41,172 bases of DNA from Oscillospiraceae bacterium (lineage in GTDB: Bacteria; Bacillota; Clostridia; Oscillospirales; CAG-272). The translations under genes were made by a program, and so were the position numbers. Positions 29,080 to 37,848 of the stretch are shown piece after piece (within the stretch, counting starts at the first letter, position 1; every line of letters starts with the position of its first letter). Under the pieces are notes generated by a model, which ran no database searches, was not told the DNA's origin, and was given only the letters and a program-made list of their open reading frames with translations. The DNA lies in contig SVTI01000010.1 of NCBI GenBank assembly GCA_015063855.1, positions 1-41,172 on the forward strand, given 5' to 3'.

Positions 29080-30471
29080 TCAAATAAGCTCTCCGAATAG
29101 TGAATAGGTCTCCGCCTCTGTTATCATAACATCAACAAAGGTACCGATAAGGCTCTCGTCGCCCTTGAAGTGAACAAGGCGGTTCTTTTCGTTTCTGCCT
29201 GTAAGCATAGACTTGTCTGTCTTGCTCCAGCCCTCTACGAGCACTTTAGTTGGCTTACGCTCGTAGTTGAGGTTTCTTGTAAATGAGATTTCGTTCTGTG
29301 TATCTAAAAGTCTTTGGAATCTCTCGCCCTTGATATCGTCGGGTATTTGTCCTTCCATTTCTGCAGCGGGTGTACCCTTTCTGGGTGAATATATGAAGGA
29401 ATAGATGTTGTCGAAGCCGACACGGCGGAGTATGTCAAGGGTGTCCTCAAACTCCTCCTCGGTTTCGGTGGGGAAGCCTACGATAATATCGGTAGTGAGT
29501 CCGATATCGGGCATTTTTTCACGCATATAGTCGACAAGGGAAAGATATTTTTCTCTTGTGTATTTACGGTTCATCTTATCGAGCACTCTGTTATTACCTG
29601 CCTGTAAGGGAAGGTGGAAGTGCTTCGCTATCTTATTCTCGCTTGCCATGGTATCGATAAGTTTATGAGTGGCATCCTTGGGGTGACTTGTCATAAATCG
29701 TATGATAAAGTCGCCTTCAATGGCGCATATATCCTTTAAAAGATCGGAAAAGTCATAATCCTCCTCCAGGTCCTTGCCGTAGGAGTTTACGTTCTGACCG
29801 AGAAGGGTTATTTCCTTGTAACCCTTTGATACAAGCTCTCTTGCCTCGCGTAAGATATCCTCCTTTAAACGGCTTCTTTCTCTGCCGCGTACATAGGGAA
29901 CGATACAGTAGGTACAGAAATTGTTGCAGCCATACATAACGGAAAGCCATGCCTTGAACTTATTTTCTCTGTACTGAGGAAGTCCCTCGGGGATATTTCC
30001 CTTGCTTTCGGGGTCGAGCATGAACTGTCGCTTACCGCTTGTCATTTTAGTATAGAGTATTTCGGGAAAACGGTATACCATGGATGTATCGAGAAGTATA
30101 TCCACGTAGGGATAGCTGTGCTTTATCGCATCGGCACGGTGTCCCTGAGTAACCATGCATCCGCATATTGCGATCACGAGCTCGGGATTTTTGGTCTTTA
30201 AATGTTTGCACTGACCTGTGATCGACAGAGCTTTCTTTTCTGCGTGCTCGCGGATAGCGCAGGTGTTGATTATGATAAGGTCCGCCTCGTCCTTTTCCTC
30301 GGTTACCGTATAGCCCATCTCCTGTGCCATACCGACAAGTCTCTCGCTGTCCGCTTCGTTCTGTTGACAGCCGAAGGTAAGCATATATATCTTTTTTTCT
30401 CCGCCTATAAGAGTCTTTATCTTATGCATATATCCGTACTGCTTGTCTATTTCGCTTCTTTCAATTCTCAT
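29080..30471 (-). CDS. miaB: tRNA-2-methylthio-N6-dimethylallyladenosine synthase MiaB
   Basis: YMLTFGCQQNEADSE; radical SAM CNNFCTYCIVPYVRGRE. Confidence 0.93.
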   Translation of the reverse strand: MRIERSEIDKQYGYMHKIKTLIGGEKKIYMLTFGCQQNEADSERLVGMAQEMGYTVTEEKDEADLIIINTCAIREHAEKKALSITGQCKHLKTKNPELVIAICGCMVTQGHRADAIKHSYPYVDILLDTSMVYRFPEILYTKMTSGKRQFMLDPESKGNIPEGLPQYRENKFKAWLSVMYGCNNFCTYCIVPYVRGRERSRLKEDILREARELVSKGYKEITLLGQNVNSYGKDLEEDYDFSDLLKDICAIEGDFIIRFMTSHPKDATHKLIDTMASENKIAKHFHLPLQAGNNRVLDKMNRKYTREKYLSLVDYMREKMPDIGLTTDIIVGFPTETEEEFEDTLDILRRVGFDNIYSFIYSPRKGTPAAEMEGQIPDDIKGERFQRLLDTQNEISFTRNLNYERKPTKVLVEGWSKTDKSMLTGRNEKNRLVHFKGDESLIGTFVDVMITEAETYSLFGELI

Positions 30472-30472
30472 T

Positions 30473-31450
30473 TTATTTCTCCGTAAAGAGCCTTTTTGCA
30501 CCGTCGGTCATAAATATACCGTCATCGGTGACAAACAAAGCTTCAAAATCATATATTTCGCTTTCGTAAAGTTCAATGGCATCTTCATAGCCCATTACAA
30601 AGAGTGCGGTAGAGAGGGCATCGCCCAATGCACCGTCCTTTGTATAAACGGCGACGCTGTGAATGCCGTTATCGACAGGATGACCCGTTTCGGGATCAAA
30701 TATATGGTGGTATCTCACACCGTCCTTTTCAAAGTATCTTTCGTAGTCTCCCGAGACAGAAATATATCCCTCATCGACCTTGAAAAAACCTATAACCTCG
30801 TTAGTATTAAAGGGGTCTTTTATGCCTATCTCCCATTTTGAAGAATCGGGCTTATCTCCCCATACGCCTACGTTACCTCCGAAGGAGACCATACCGAAGT
30901 TGCAGTCCTTTTTTAAGAGCTCAACAGTTCTTTCAAGGGCATAGCCCTTGGCAACACCCCCAAGATCTATTCGAATATCGGTTGATTCTTTTTTTAGGGT
31001 GTCTTTATCGATTCTCAGAAGAGAATGATCTGTTTTTTTGAGTGCTTCGGATAACTCGTCCTCTGTGGGCAGATATCCCCCTTCACTTATATTCCACAGC
31101 TCGGTAAGATAAAGACAGGTAGGGTCATATGCCCCATTTGTGTTTTTTGCAACGTCAAGGGCTGTACTTATTACCTTCAAGGTATCCTTTGAAAGCTTCG
31201 TACCCTCGCTGCTTTGATTAAAACGGGATATTTCGCTTTTTTTATCGGTTGCTGACAAAAGGGATTCAAGGGAGTATATAAGCTCCTCTGCTTTTTTTAT
31301 AAGAGCATCGCTATTTTTTGTATTCTCGGGAATGCTTACCGAGATGACGGTGCTCATGGCATATATATCACGGCTTATATATTCCGGCCTTTTCTGACAT
31401 GAGGAAAGACAGAGAAGAGCCGAGAGTATAACTAACAATAATTTACGCAT
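30473..31450 (-). CDS. apbE: FAD:protein FMN transferase (ApbE) lipoprotein
   Basis: Lipobox LCLSSC; YAMSTVISVSIP; DLGGVAKGYALERTVELLK; VSFGGNVGVWG; HHIFDPETGHPVD. Confidence 0.93.
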   Translation of the reverse strand: MRKLLLVILSALLCLSSCQKRPEYISRDIYAMSTVISVSIPENTKNSDALIKKAEELIYSLESLLSATDKKSEISRFNQSSEGTKLSKDTLKVISTALDVAKNTNGAYDPTCLYLTELWNISEGGYLPTEDELSEALKKTDHSLLRIDKDTLKKESTDIRIDLGGVAKGYALERTVELLKKDCNFGMVSFGGNVGVWGDKPDSSKWEIGIKDPFNTNEVIGFFKVDEGYISVSGDYERYFEKDGVRYHHIFDPETGHPVDNGIHSVAVYTKDGALGDALSTALFVMGYEDAIELYESEIYDFEALFVTDDGIFMTDGAKRLFTEK

Positions 31451-31958
31451 TATTTGTAAATACCTTTATTTTTGAGATAGGAGTGATCACAGCTCCCGTT
31501 ATAAGCCCGAAGAAAAGGGCGCAGATAAGTAAAAGGGGAAGGTATGATAGTATTTCGGGCGAACCGAGGACGATCATTGCAGCCAGACATTGACCAAGGT
31601 TGTGAAGCGCGGCGCACATAACCGATATACCGTAGAAGCTCAGGTGCTTGATAAACAGCTTGGCTATACACATTCCGATGTAGGCAAGGACGCTTCCGAA
31701 AAGTGAGAAGAGAAGGGATTGTACGTTCCCGAAAAGAAGAGCTGTAAGAGATATCCTTATAAGGCTTACTGCTGCCGCATCTATAGGTGAGATCTTAAAG
31801 AAGCAGAGGGTTACAGCCACGTTTGCAAGACCTAATTTAGCACCGGGTATTGGCACTATAAGGGACAGGGGAAGAATAGCTTCAAGGTAGGAGAGCATCA
31901 TGGCAACACCGATAAGCATTGCATCGGCAGAGAGCCTTTTAACCGGCGACGAAGTCAT
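31443..31958 (-). CDS. Gx transporter family / heptaprenyl diphosphate synthase component I-like membrane protein
   Basis: LPLSLIVPIPGAKLGLANVAVTLCFFKISPIDAAAVSLIRISLTALLFG; multiple TM helices. Confidence 0.85.
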   Translation of the reverse strand: MTSSPVKRLSADAMLIGVAMMLSYLEAILPLSLIVPIPGAKLGLANVAVTLCFFKISPIDAAAVSLIRISLTALLFGNVQSLLFSLFGSVLAYIGMCIAKLFIKHLSFYGISVMCAALHNLGQCLAAMIVLGSPEILSYLPLLLICALFFGLITGAVITPISKIKVFTNNA

Positions 31959-32310
31959 AGTCCGCCTCCTCTCCCGAAATCGTTAAGGTAATACCTGCGG
32001 GTACACAGGCGATGATCTGAGAGTCTTTTGATATCTTACCCGTGTGGACACAGGTGTTGTCGGGACAATCGGCACTTATGACCGACACCGAACCCTTCTT
32101 TATCTCTATTTCAAGGGTGTAGCCCTTTGATCTTACTGTAAAGCAATTATCCTCACTAAGGGGATAATATGTTTTCTTTCCCTCCTGACTTAAAACAAGA
32201 GTGCTTGCATTTTTACCCGCCGACAAAAATGAGCAGAGGATCAAAGCGGCAATCAAGATGAGAATTGTGGATATCACTATAATATCACCTATCTTAAATC
32301 TACCCCTCAT
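31939..32310 (-). CDS. NusG domain II-containing protein with N-terminal TM helix
   Basis: MRGRFKIGDIIVISTILILIAAL...IEIKKGSVSVISADCPDNTCVHTGKISKDSQIIACVPAGITLTISG. Confidence 0.85.
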   Translation of the reverse strand: MRGRFKIGDIIVISTILILIAALILCSFLSAGKNASTLVLSQEGKKTYYPLSEDNCFTVRSKGYTLEIEIKKGSVSVISADCPDNTCVHTGKISKDSQIIACVPAGITLTISGEEADYDFVAG

Positions 32311-32424
32311 AGCTTTTTCCTTCAAATAAACATAATTATATATATTATAACAAATAATATATAATATAGCAAGAGAAAATAGTGTTTTATTTGTGTTGTA
32401 TTTGTAAAACCTGACACAAAAACA

Positions 32425-32455
32425 AAAACAGCCTATCCGTTGGATAGACTGTTTG
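32425..32455 (-). terminator. Terminator of the tRNA-Leu transcript
   Basis: On - strand aaacagtctatcc-aac-ggataggctgttt then ttgttttt. Confidence 0.85.
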
Positions 32456-32540
32456 TGGTGCGAGAAACGGGACTTGAACCCGTACGGTGTGAACCACACG
32501 CCCCTCAAACGTGCGCGTCTGCCAGTTCCGCCACTCTCGC
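32456..32540 (-). tRNA. tRNA-Leu(GAG), CCA encoded
   Basis: GCGAGAGTGGCGGAACTGGCAGACGCGCACGTTTGAGGGGCGTG...GGGTTCAAGTCCCGTTTCTCGCACCA; 5-bp anticodon stem (CACGU/GCGUG), loop UUGAGGG. Confidence 0.95.
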
Positions 32541-32572
32541 ATATCGAACACCGCTCTTGCAGTGCGGATATA

Positions 32573-32601
32573 AGTATACCACGGGGTAAGCGGTTTGTCA
32601 A
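32573..32601 (-). promoter_or_regulatory. Strong sigma-A promoter of tRNA-Leu
   Basis: TTGACA-17 nt-TATACT on - strand. Confidence 0.8.
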
Positions 32602-32740
32602 TAGTTTTTTTGTATTTTTTTATATTTTGATTAAAGAGATAAACAAATCCGTTTTTGAGGCTTGTGTTTTGTTGGTTTTGTATATAAAAAGGGAGCTGTT
32701 ATTCGATATTATTCTGAAATATCCGAGCCTAAGTAAGAGA

Positions 32741-32774
32741 TTACAGCTTAAAGGAAAGAGCCTTTAAGCTGTAA
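32741..32774. terminator. Perfect 14-bp hairpin downstream of the alpha-mannosidase gene, no strong U tract
   Basis: ttacagcttaaagg-aaagag-cctttaagctgtaa. Confidence 0.5.
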
Positions 32775-32795
32775 AATAATGCTGATTTGCAAAAA

Positions 32796-35462
32796 TTATA
32801 TATATACACACAGTGTCAGTATTTCTTTTGATCTAAGGGTTACCATTGCACTGTTATGACCGATAAGCTCAACGATTTTTTCGTCCATATCCGAGGTATA
32901 GATATTCCCTGATATCTTAATTGTACTTGATAACGAATGATTGCAGGGATTAAACAGTCTTACAATTATCCCCTCACCGTCCTCAGCAAGCTTGAAGGCG
33001 GAAATCACCAAGGAATCGTTATCAACACTCATAATATTATTATCTGTAAGAGCTATATGAGAATACTTGTCGTCGCGGTAAAATATTTCGCTTATGACAG
33101 AATCCTGCACCGCCGGTCTGCCTCCTGTTAATTTCCTTGTATCGCAGGGGACACAGCAGCAAAGCGGAGCTGCTCTGAAGCCCTGTGCTTCGCGCGAAAG
33201 TGAATTATGCTTATCCGTGTCGTAAGGATATAGAGCCAGTCTGCCCTTAGTAACCCTTATACACTGATTTTCGGGACATATCCACTGACTTCCCGTGTTG
33301 TGTACGATACAACCTGTTGAACGTACGAGCGTAAGGGCGAGAGAACTTTTGTTTATCTTGGCAACCTCATGGCTTCCTTCGGTGAACAGAGCCAACCCTT
33401 TTTCACTGTCATTGATAGCGGCAAAGCTTGTATTGGGATAACAGACATCGATCATCTGAGGGTGGATAGCCTCATCTCTGTGTGTGATAATGTCGAAGGG
33501 AATATCTGCCTCAAATTCATTTGCTGTAATATCAGAATTTACAAGCAGACGAAGTCTGTGATCGCAGCTGCGGTTGTCAATTTTAAATTCTGTGGTCAGA
33601 TACCTTGAATTCATGTCAAGGCTTAAGATAAGCTCGCAGGCAGATGTCTTTTTTTCCTTGCTTCTTTCCTCTTTTTCAAAATCGTAGAAGGCGGGAAGCT
33701 CCATATTGTATCTGACCGATATTGAGTGCCTGTATCTGTTGTTTTTGATGATTTTTATTTCGGGGACAAAGCAGTCACTTGTAATAGGAGTATCATCGCA
33801 AGCGACAAAGTTATAGGAATCGCCCTTGTCGGCTCTGTCTTCAAGCAAAATACAATTTTTTATTATTCTGCCGTTGTCTTTGCATAGGATATCAATATTA
33901 CCCCTGTTACTCACAGTAACTCTGAGATGCTCATTTTCGAGATGATTTTCTTTTAATTCTTCGACGGGGAGCAGTTTACCCTCGCAGGGTATGACCTTGA
34001 AGAAGCCGAAGGACATGGGCTTGATATCTTCTGCAGGCAGATATATTTCAAATACATCTGCATGCTGTCTGCCCGGGAGATTTATAGCGGAGAAAAAATC
34101 ATGCATTTCTCTGCGTCTTGATATAAGACCGAACTCAACATTTCTTCCGGATTTGTCCGTGATGATAAAATTATTTACGTTTTCATTTTCGGGGAATCTT
34201 ACCGTGACATTAACTATACCGTCAAAGCTTTTTGTACAGGTATTGGCTACGGCAATGGAGTATGCATTCTTATCCGATATTGCCATAGCGTTGTGATATG
34301 CCGCAAGCTCCATTCCCCCGTTTATGAGTGTGTCGGCGATTTCGTTTATACGAAGAAATCTGTCCTCCATGTGACGGTGGACCTCATCACGGCTGCAGCC
34401 GCAGATAGAATCATGGGGATGGTTCTGCATAAGCAGCTTCCAAAGATAACGCATATAATTTCGGGGATATATATCCTCAAAGCCGCAGAGGGTCAGCATC
34501 GAATAGAGGGGTTCTATATAGTTTTCCAACAGGGTCTGTGCTTTGACATTTGCTATTTTCAGATAACTTCGTGAGGAGAGAGTTCCTTGCAATATGGAGG
34601 AATCTCCGCCGTGTCGAAGTTCTCCGCGGTATCGGGGAAGCTTGATGTTATTTTTCTCAACATAATTTCGAAGATTATTGATATAATCATAGAGAGATAC
34701 CTGCTTTATTATATTGTGTTCCCGACCCTTATTAAGCTTGTCAAGTATGGGAAAAAGATCCTCCTGAGCCTCAAGGTGATCTACACCGTTCATGAGAAGA
34801 AGATAAGGAGAACAGGTGGTTGCTTCAAAGCTCTTTTCGATTTCCTTAAGCAGCTCTGTCGATTTGTCTATATCTGCTGAAAAGCGTTGAGCATTGTTGT
34901 ACCAATGCTTCATATATACGGCAAAAAGCTCGCTTTGGTCAGCACCCTCCCATATGAATTCGCAGGGAGCGTTTGTTAAATGCTTTTCCCCTTTTTCATC
35001 TGTTTCATAGGGCTCAAAGCCTCTGGCAAATACGAAATTATCTATACCGAAGCCGTTGAGTATACGGGGAAGCTGAGATATGTTTCCGAATTGATCGGGA
35101 GAGTAGCCTACTTTTCCGCAAGCTCCGAATTGCTCTGAAAGCTCCTTGCCGACAAGGAGGTTCCGAATGGTGGCTTCACCGCTTGTCAGGTAATAGTCAT
35201 TCTGCAGATACCAGGGACCTACGATGATATTACCGCTTTTGATATACTTTTCGAGTACAGGACGGTTCTCCGGGTAAATTTCAAGGTAATCCTCAAGGAC
35301 TATCGTCTGTGCATCAAGGTGAAATATATAGCTTGGGTATTGATCTATTATATTAAAAAGATTGTTGATAAGCTCGCAGAGCTGCATCCGAAAACACTCA
35401 AAGGGCTTATACCATTCTCTGTCCCAATGGGTATGGGATACAACACAATATATTTTTCCCAT
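32796..35462 (-). CDS. Alpha-mannosidase, GH38 family
   Basis: VVSHTHWDREWYKPFE, FHLDAQTIVLEDYLE, GPWYLQNDYYLTSGEATIRNLLVG, GYSPDQFGNISQLPRIL, LLMNGVDHLE. Confidence 0.92.
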   Translation of the reverse strand: MGKIYCVVSHTHWDREWYKPFECFRMQLCELINNLFNIIDQYPSYIFHLDAQTIVLEDYLEIYPENRPVLEKYIKSGNIIVGPWYLQNDYYLTSGEATIRNLLVGKELSEQFGACGKVGYSPDQFGNISQLPRILNGFGIDNFVFARGFEPYETDEKGEKHLTNAPCEFIWEGADQSELFAVYMKHWYNNAQRFSADIDKSTELLKEIEKSFEATTCSPYLLLMNGVDHLEAQEDLFPILDKLNKGREHNIIKQVSLYDYINNLRNYVEKNNIKLPRYRGELRHGGDSSILQGTLSSRSYLKIANVKAQTLLENYIEPLYSMLTLCGFEDIYPRNYMRYLWKLLMQNHPHDSICGCSRDEVHRHMEDRFLRINEIADTLINGGMELAAYHNAMAISDKNAYSIAVANTCTKSFDGIVNVTVRFPENENVNNFIITDKSGRNVEFGLISRRREMHDFFSAINLPGRQHADVFEIYLPAEDIKPMSFGFFKVIPCEGKLLPVEELKENHLENEHLRVTVSNRGNIDILCKDNGRIIKNCILLEDRADKGDSYNFVACDDTPITSDCFVPEIKIIKNNRYRHSISVRYNMELPAFYDFEKEERSKEKKTSACELILSLDMNSRYLTTEFKIDNRSCDHRLRLLVNSDITANEFEADIPFDIITHRDEAIHPQMIDVCYPNTSFAAINDSEKGLALFTEGSHEVAKINKSSLALTLVRSTGCIVHNTGSQWICPENQCIRVTKGRLALYPYDTDKHNSLSREAQGFRAAPLCCCVPCDTRKLTGGRPAVQDSVISEIFYRDDKYSHIALTDNNIMSVDNDSLVISAFKLAEDGEGIIVRLFNPCNHSLSSTIKISGNIYTSDMDEKIVELIGHNSAMVTLRSKEILTLCVYI

Positions 35463-35537
35463 TTCAAAAATCTTCTCCGTTCTGAATCTTATATTATTGT
35501 TATATCATCAAATTCGGCAGAAATCAAGCATTTATTA

Positions 35538-35566
35538 TTGTATTTTCCTTATTTATGTAGTATAAT
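35538..35566 (+). promoter_or_regulatory. Sigma-A promoter of the metallophosphoesterase gene
   Basis: TTGTAT-17 nt-TATAAT, 26 nt upstream of the ATG. Confidence 0.65.
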
Positions 35567-35592
35567 ACTTATATAAAATACAGAGGTGTACT

Positions 35593-36819
35593 ATGAGACT
35601 TGCGATTATAGGAGATCTTCAATACTGGAAGGCGGAGGTTGAAAATCTCGGCTTTAAGATGAAGCAGATAAAGAAATTCAAACCCGGTTTTTCCTTCGTT
35701 ATGGGGGACGTTGGCGGATCACGGATGAGAAGCGAGGAGGGACTCCTTGAAACTAAGGAATACGTTTCGATGGTTGGCTGTCCTTTTCATCTGATCTACG
35801 GAAATCATGATGTTGAATACTGGCTTGAGAATGTGAATAAATATGATCCCGAGGCTACCTACCGTAAGGTCTTTTCGGAGTGCACGTATAAATCTTATGT
35901 TTTTAACGGTGTACTTGTAGTGAGCCTTTCGATAGAGCGTCAGCCTGTCGAGGACTTTATGACCCCCTATACCGTATACGTTTCAGACGAGCAGTATGAG
36001 TGGGCAAGAAAAGTCATAGAGGACAACCGCGATAAGCCCTGTATCATTATTGCTCATGCTCCCGTAGCAGGCTCGGGGCTTCGCTGTGACAGACCTATGC
36101 ACAATGCGGCACTTGATACCTATCTCGACCAGACCTTCAAAGCGGAACGATGGGTGGAGCTGCTCCATGATAATCCGCAGATAAGGGCATGGGTCAGCGC
36201 TCATTTTCACATGGGACACGATTATGATACTGCCATTACCGAAAGGGCTGGTGTAGTTCATATCTCCTGCGGAGTTATGACCTGCTGTACAAGGGATGAG
36301 AGAGCACATACAAGGATTCTTGATATAACTGATGATAAGAGGCTTTTGGTATATACCCTCGATCATAACAATGATGCTGAATTGATTTATGATGCAGAGA
36401 TCGATCTTACCGGCAAAAAAGAAAGCAAGGGCAAAATATCAAGACATGGGAAACATGAAATACTTATCGGTACGGATGATTCTCCCACAAAGGCTTGGTA
36501 TGATGAGTTACATGACAGATATTTCGTAGCTACAGAGAAGGGGATGCTTTGGGAATACTCGGAGAAGCTCTCCGATTTCTGCGGTGCATTGTCATACGAG
36601 AGGACGGTCGATGAATTATACGTTGACGGTGACCGTCTTATTATGAAATATCCGGACAAAGCCGCTATTTCGGTAGATCTTTATTCCCGTCACCGTTGGC
36701 AATACAAGGAGAGTCTCAAGCAGGATATAAATTCTGAGACAGATATTTGCGGTATAGCTCTTCCGAGGATCGGATTTACTATCCGAGATTCAAAAGAGGG
36801 CGTATATATACTGTTCTAA
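35593..36819 (+). CDS. Calcineurin-like metallophosphoesterase with C-terminal extension
   Basis: MRLAIIGDLQYWKAE, FVMGDVGGS, LIYGNHDVEYW, IIIAHAPVAG, VSAHFHMGHDYD. Confidence 0.8.
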   Translation: MRLAIIGDLQYWKAEVENLGFKMKQIKKFKPGFSFVMGDVGGSRMRSEEGLLETKEYVSMVGCPFHLIYGNHDVEYWLENVNKYDPEATYRKVFSECTYKSYVFNGVLVVSLSIERQPVEDFMTPYTVYVSDEQYEWARKVIEDNRDKPCIIIAHAPVAGSGLRCDRPMHNAALDTYLDQTFKAERWVELLHDNPQIRAWVSAHFHMGHDYDTAITERAGVVHISCGVMTCCTRDERAHTRILDITDDKRLLVYTLDHNNDAELIYDAEIDLTGKKESKGKISRHGKHEILIGTDDSPTKAWYDELHDRYFVATEKGMLWEYSEKLSDFCGALSYERTVDELYVDGDRLIMKYPDKAAISVDLYSRHRWQYKESLKQDINSETDICGIALPRIGFTIRDSKEGVYILF

Positions 36820-36825
36820 GAGAAA

Positions 36826-36860
36826 AAACACACCGATTTTGTAAATCGGTGTGTTTTAAT
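36826..36860. terminator. Bidirectional terminator
   Basis: aacacaccgattt-tgta-aatcggtgtgtttt. Confidence 0.85.
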
Positions 36861-36875
36861 TACTTAGAATTTATC

Positions 36876-37640
36876 TTAGAATGATTCGCAATCCTCGCAA
36901 ACTGCATATTCGAAATCGCTAAGCTCCTTACCGCAACGAACGCAGGTCTCGCTTTCCCAACAAGCATCGCAGGAGAACCATTCATCGCCAACGAGAAGCT
37001 CTTCGCAATAGTAGCAATATTCGGGCTCGCCGTCCTCTTCCTCATATGCTTCGGCATCCTCGTCTAAACAATCCTTACAGTATCAGAAGTCATCCTCTTC
37101 AAGAGCAGCGCCGCAGTCAAGACAAGTGTCTTCTTCCTCTTCTCCCTCTACGTCCCATGCCTCTTCACAGTCAGCACAGTAGTATTCTTCACCGTCGCTG
37201 AGCTTTTCGCCGCAATCGATACAGAGATTGTTATCTAAAGCTTCCTCGTATGCTACGTCGTCTGCAAGACAGTCCTCGCAAAGAATGATCTCATCCTTAT
37301 CAAGCTCTTCCATACAGTAGAAGCACTCTGTCATGGATTCACAATCCTCGCAAATTACAGCATCCTCGTCACAGTCCTCGTCACAGAAGTAGCAGATACC
37401 CTCTTCGGAATAATCCTCAATAGTGTAGATAAGGAGCTCCTTATGACTCTTGTCGGAATTATCCACTACATCATCCTTGTCATCGGCATCTTCTGCGTCA
37501 TCTGCATCGTCCTTATCGTCTTTATCTTCTTTTTCTTCTTCCTTTTCATCATCCTTGTCATTTGTAGAGATGGTTACGTTACATGCAACTAAGGAGAAGC
37601 AAAGAAGCATAGCTAACAATAAAACTAAAAACTTTTTCAT
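36876..37640 (-). pseudogene. Exported lipoprotein with six tandem zinc-ribbon modules, interrupted by in-frame TGA at 37083-37085 (nonsense mutation, base error or recoding)
   Basis: Lipobox LVAC-N; acidic linker; CxxC pairs CYFC/CEDC, CFYC/CEDC, CIDC/CADC, CLDC/[TGA]/CKDC, CYYC/CDAC, CVRC/CEDC; frame open from 37082 down to TAA at 36876-36878. Confidence 0.7.
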
Positions 37641-37785
37641 TTCAAAAAAGCCTCCTAAAAATATAATTTAAACCATTATAACATAATATTATACTTTTAT
37701 CAATAGTTTTTTGAGTTTTTGTCGGGAACAGTCGCAAATTGTTGCGCCTGCGTTAATAAAAAAACGGTGAAATGTTTAAAAATAC

Positions 37786-37814
37786 TTGATTTTTTGTTAA
37801 ATAAGTTGTATAAT
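37786..37814 (+). promoter_or_regulatory. Sigma-A promoter of the BspA-like gene
   Basis: TTGATT-17 nt-TATAAT. Confidence 0.65.
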
Positions 37815-37848
37815 AATACCATAAATAAATTGTTTAAGGAAGGTTGTT

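Noticed and set aside
37040-37082. bSECIS after the in-frame TGA (ATGC-CGAA-GCAT mini-hairpin)
   Set aside because: Only a 4-bp stem with a CGAA loop, lacking the expected bulged U and loop G; not enough to claim selenocysteine.
36876-37640. Genome-wide UGA reassignment (genetic code 4 or 25)
   Set aside because: Several clear genes here end in TGA at the expected family length (nrnA, xylB, the 10218 lipoprotein), so only this one TGA is anomalous.
37450-37671. + strand ORF rich in Ser (MSELSTTSSLSSASSASS...)
   Set aside because: Antisense of the GAT/GAA-rich acidic linker in the zinc-ribbon lipoprotein; a codon-composition artifact.
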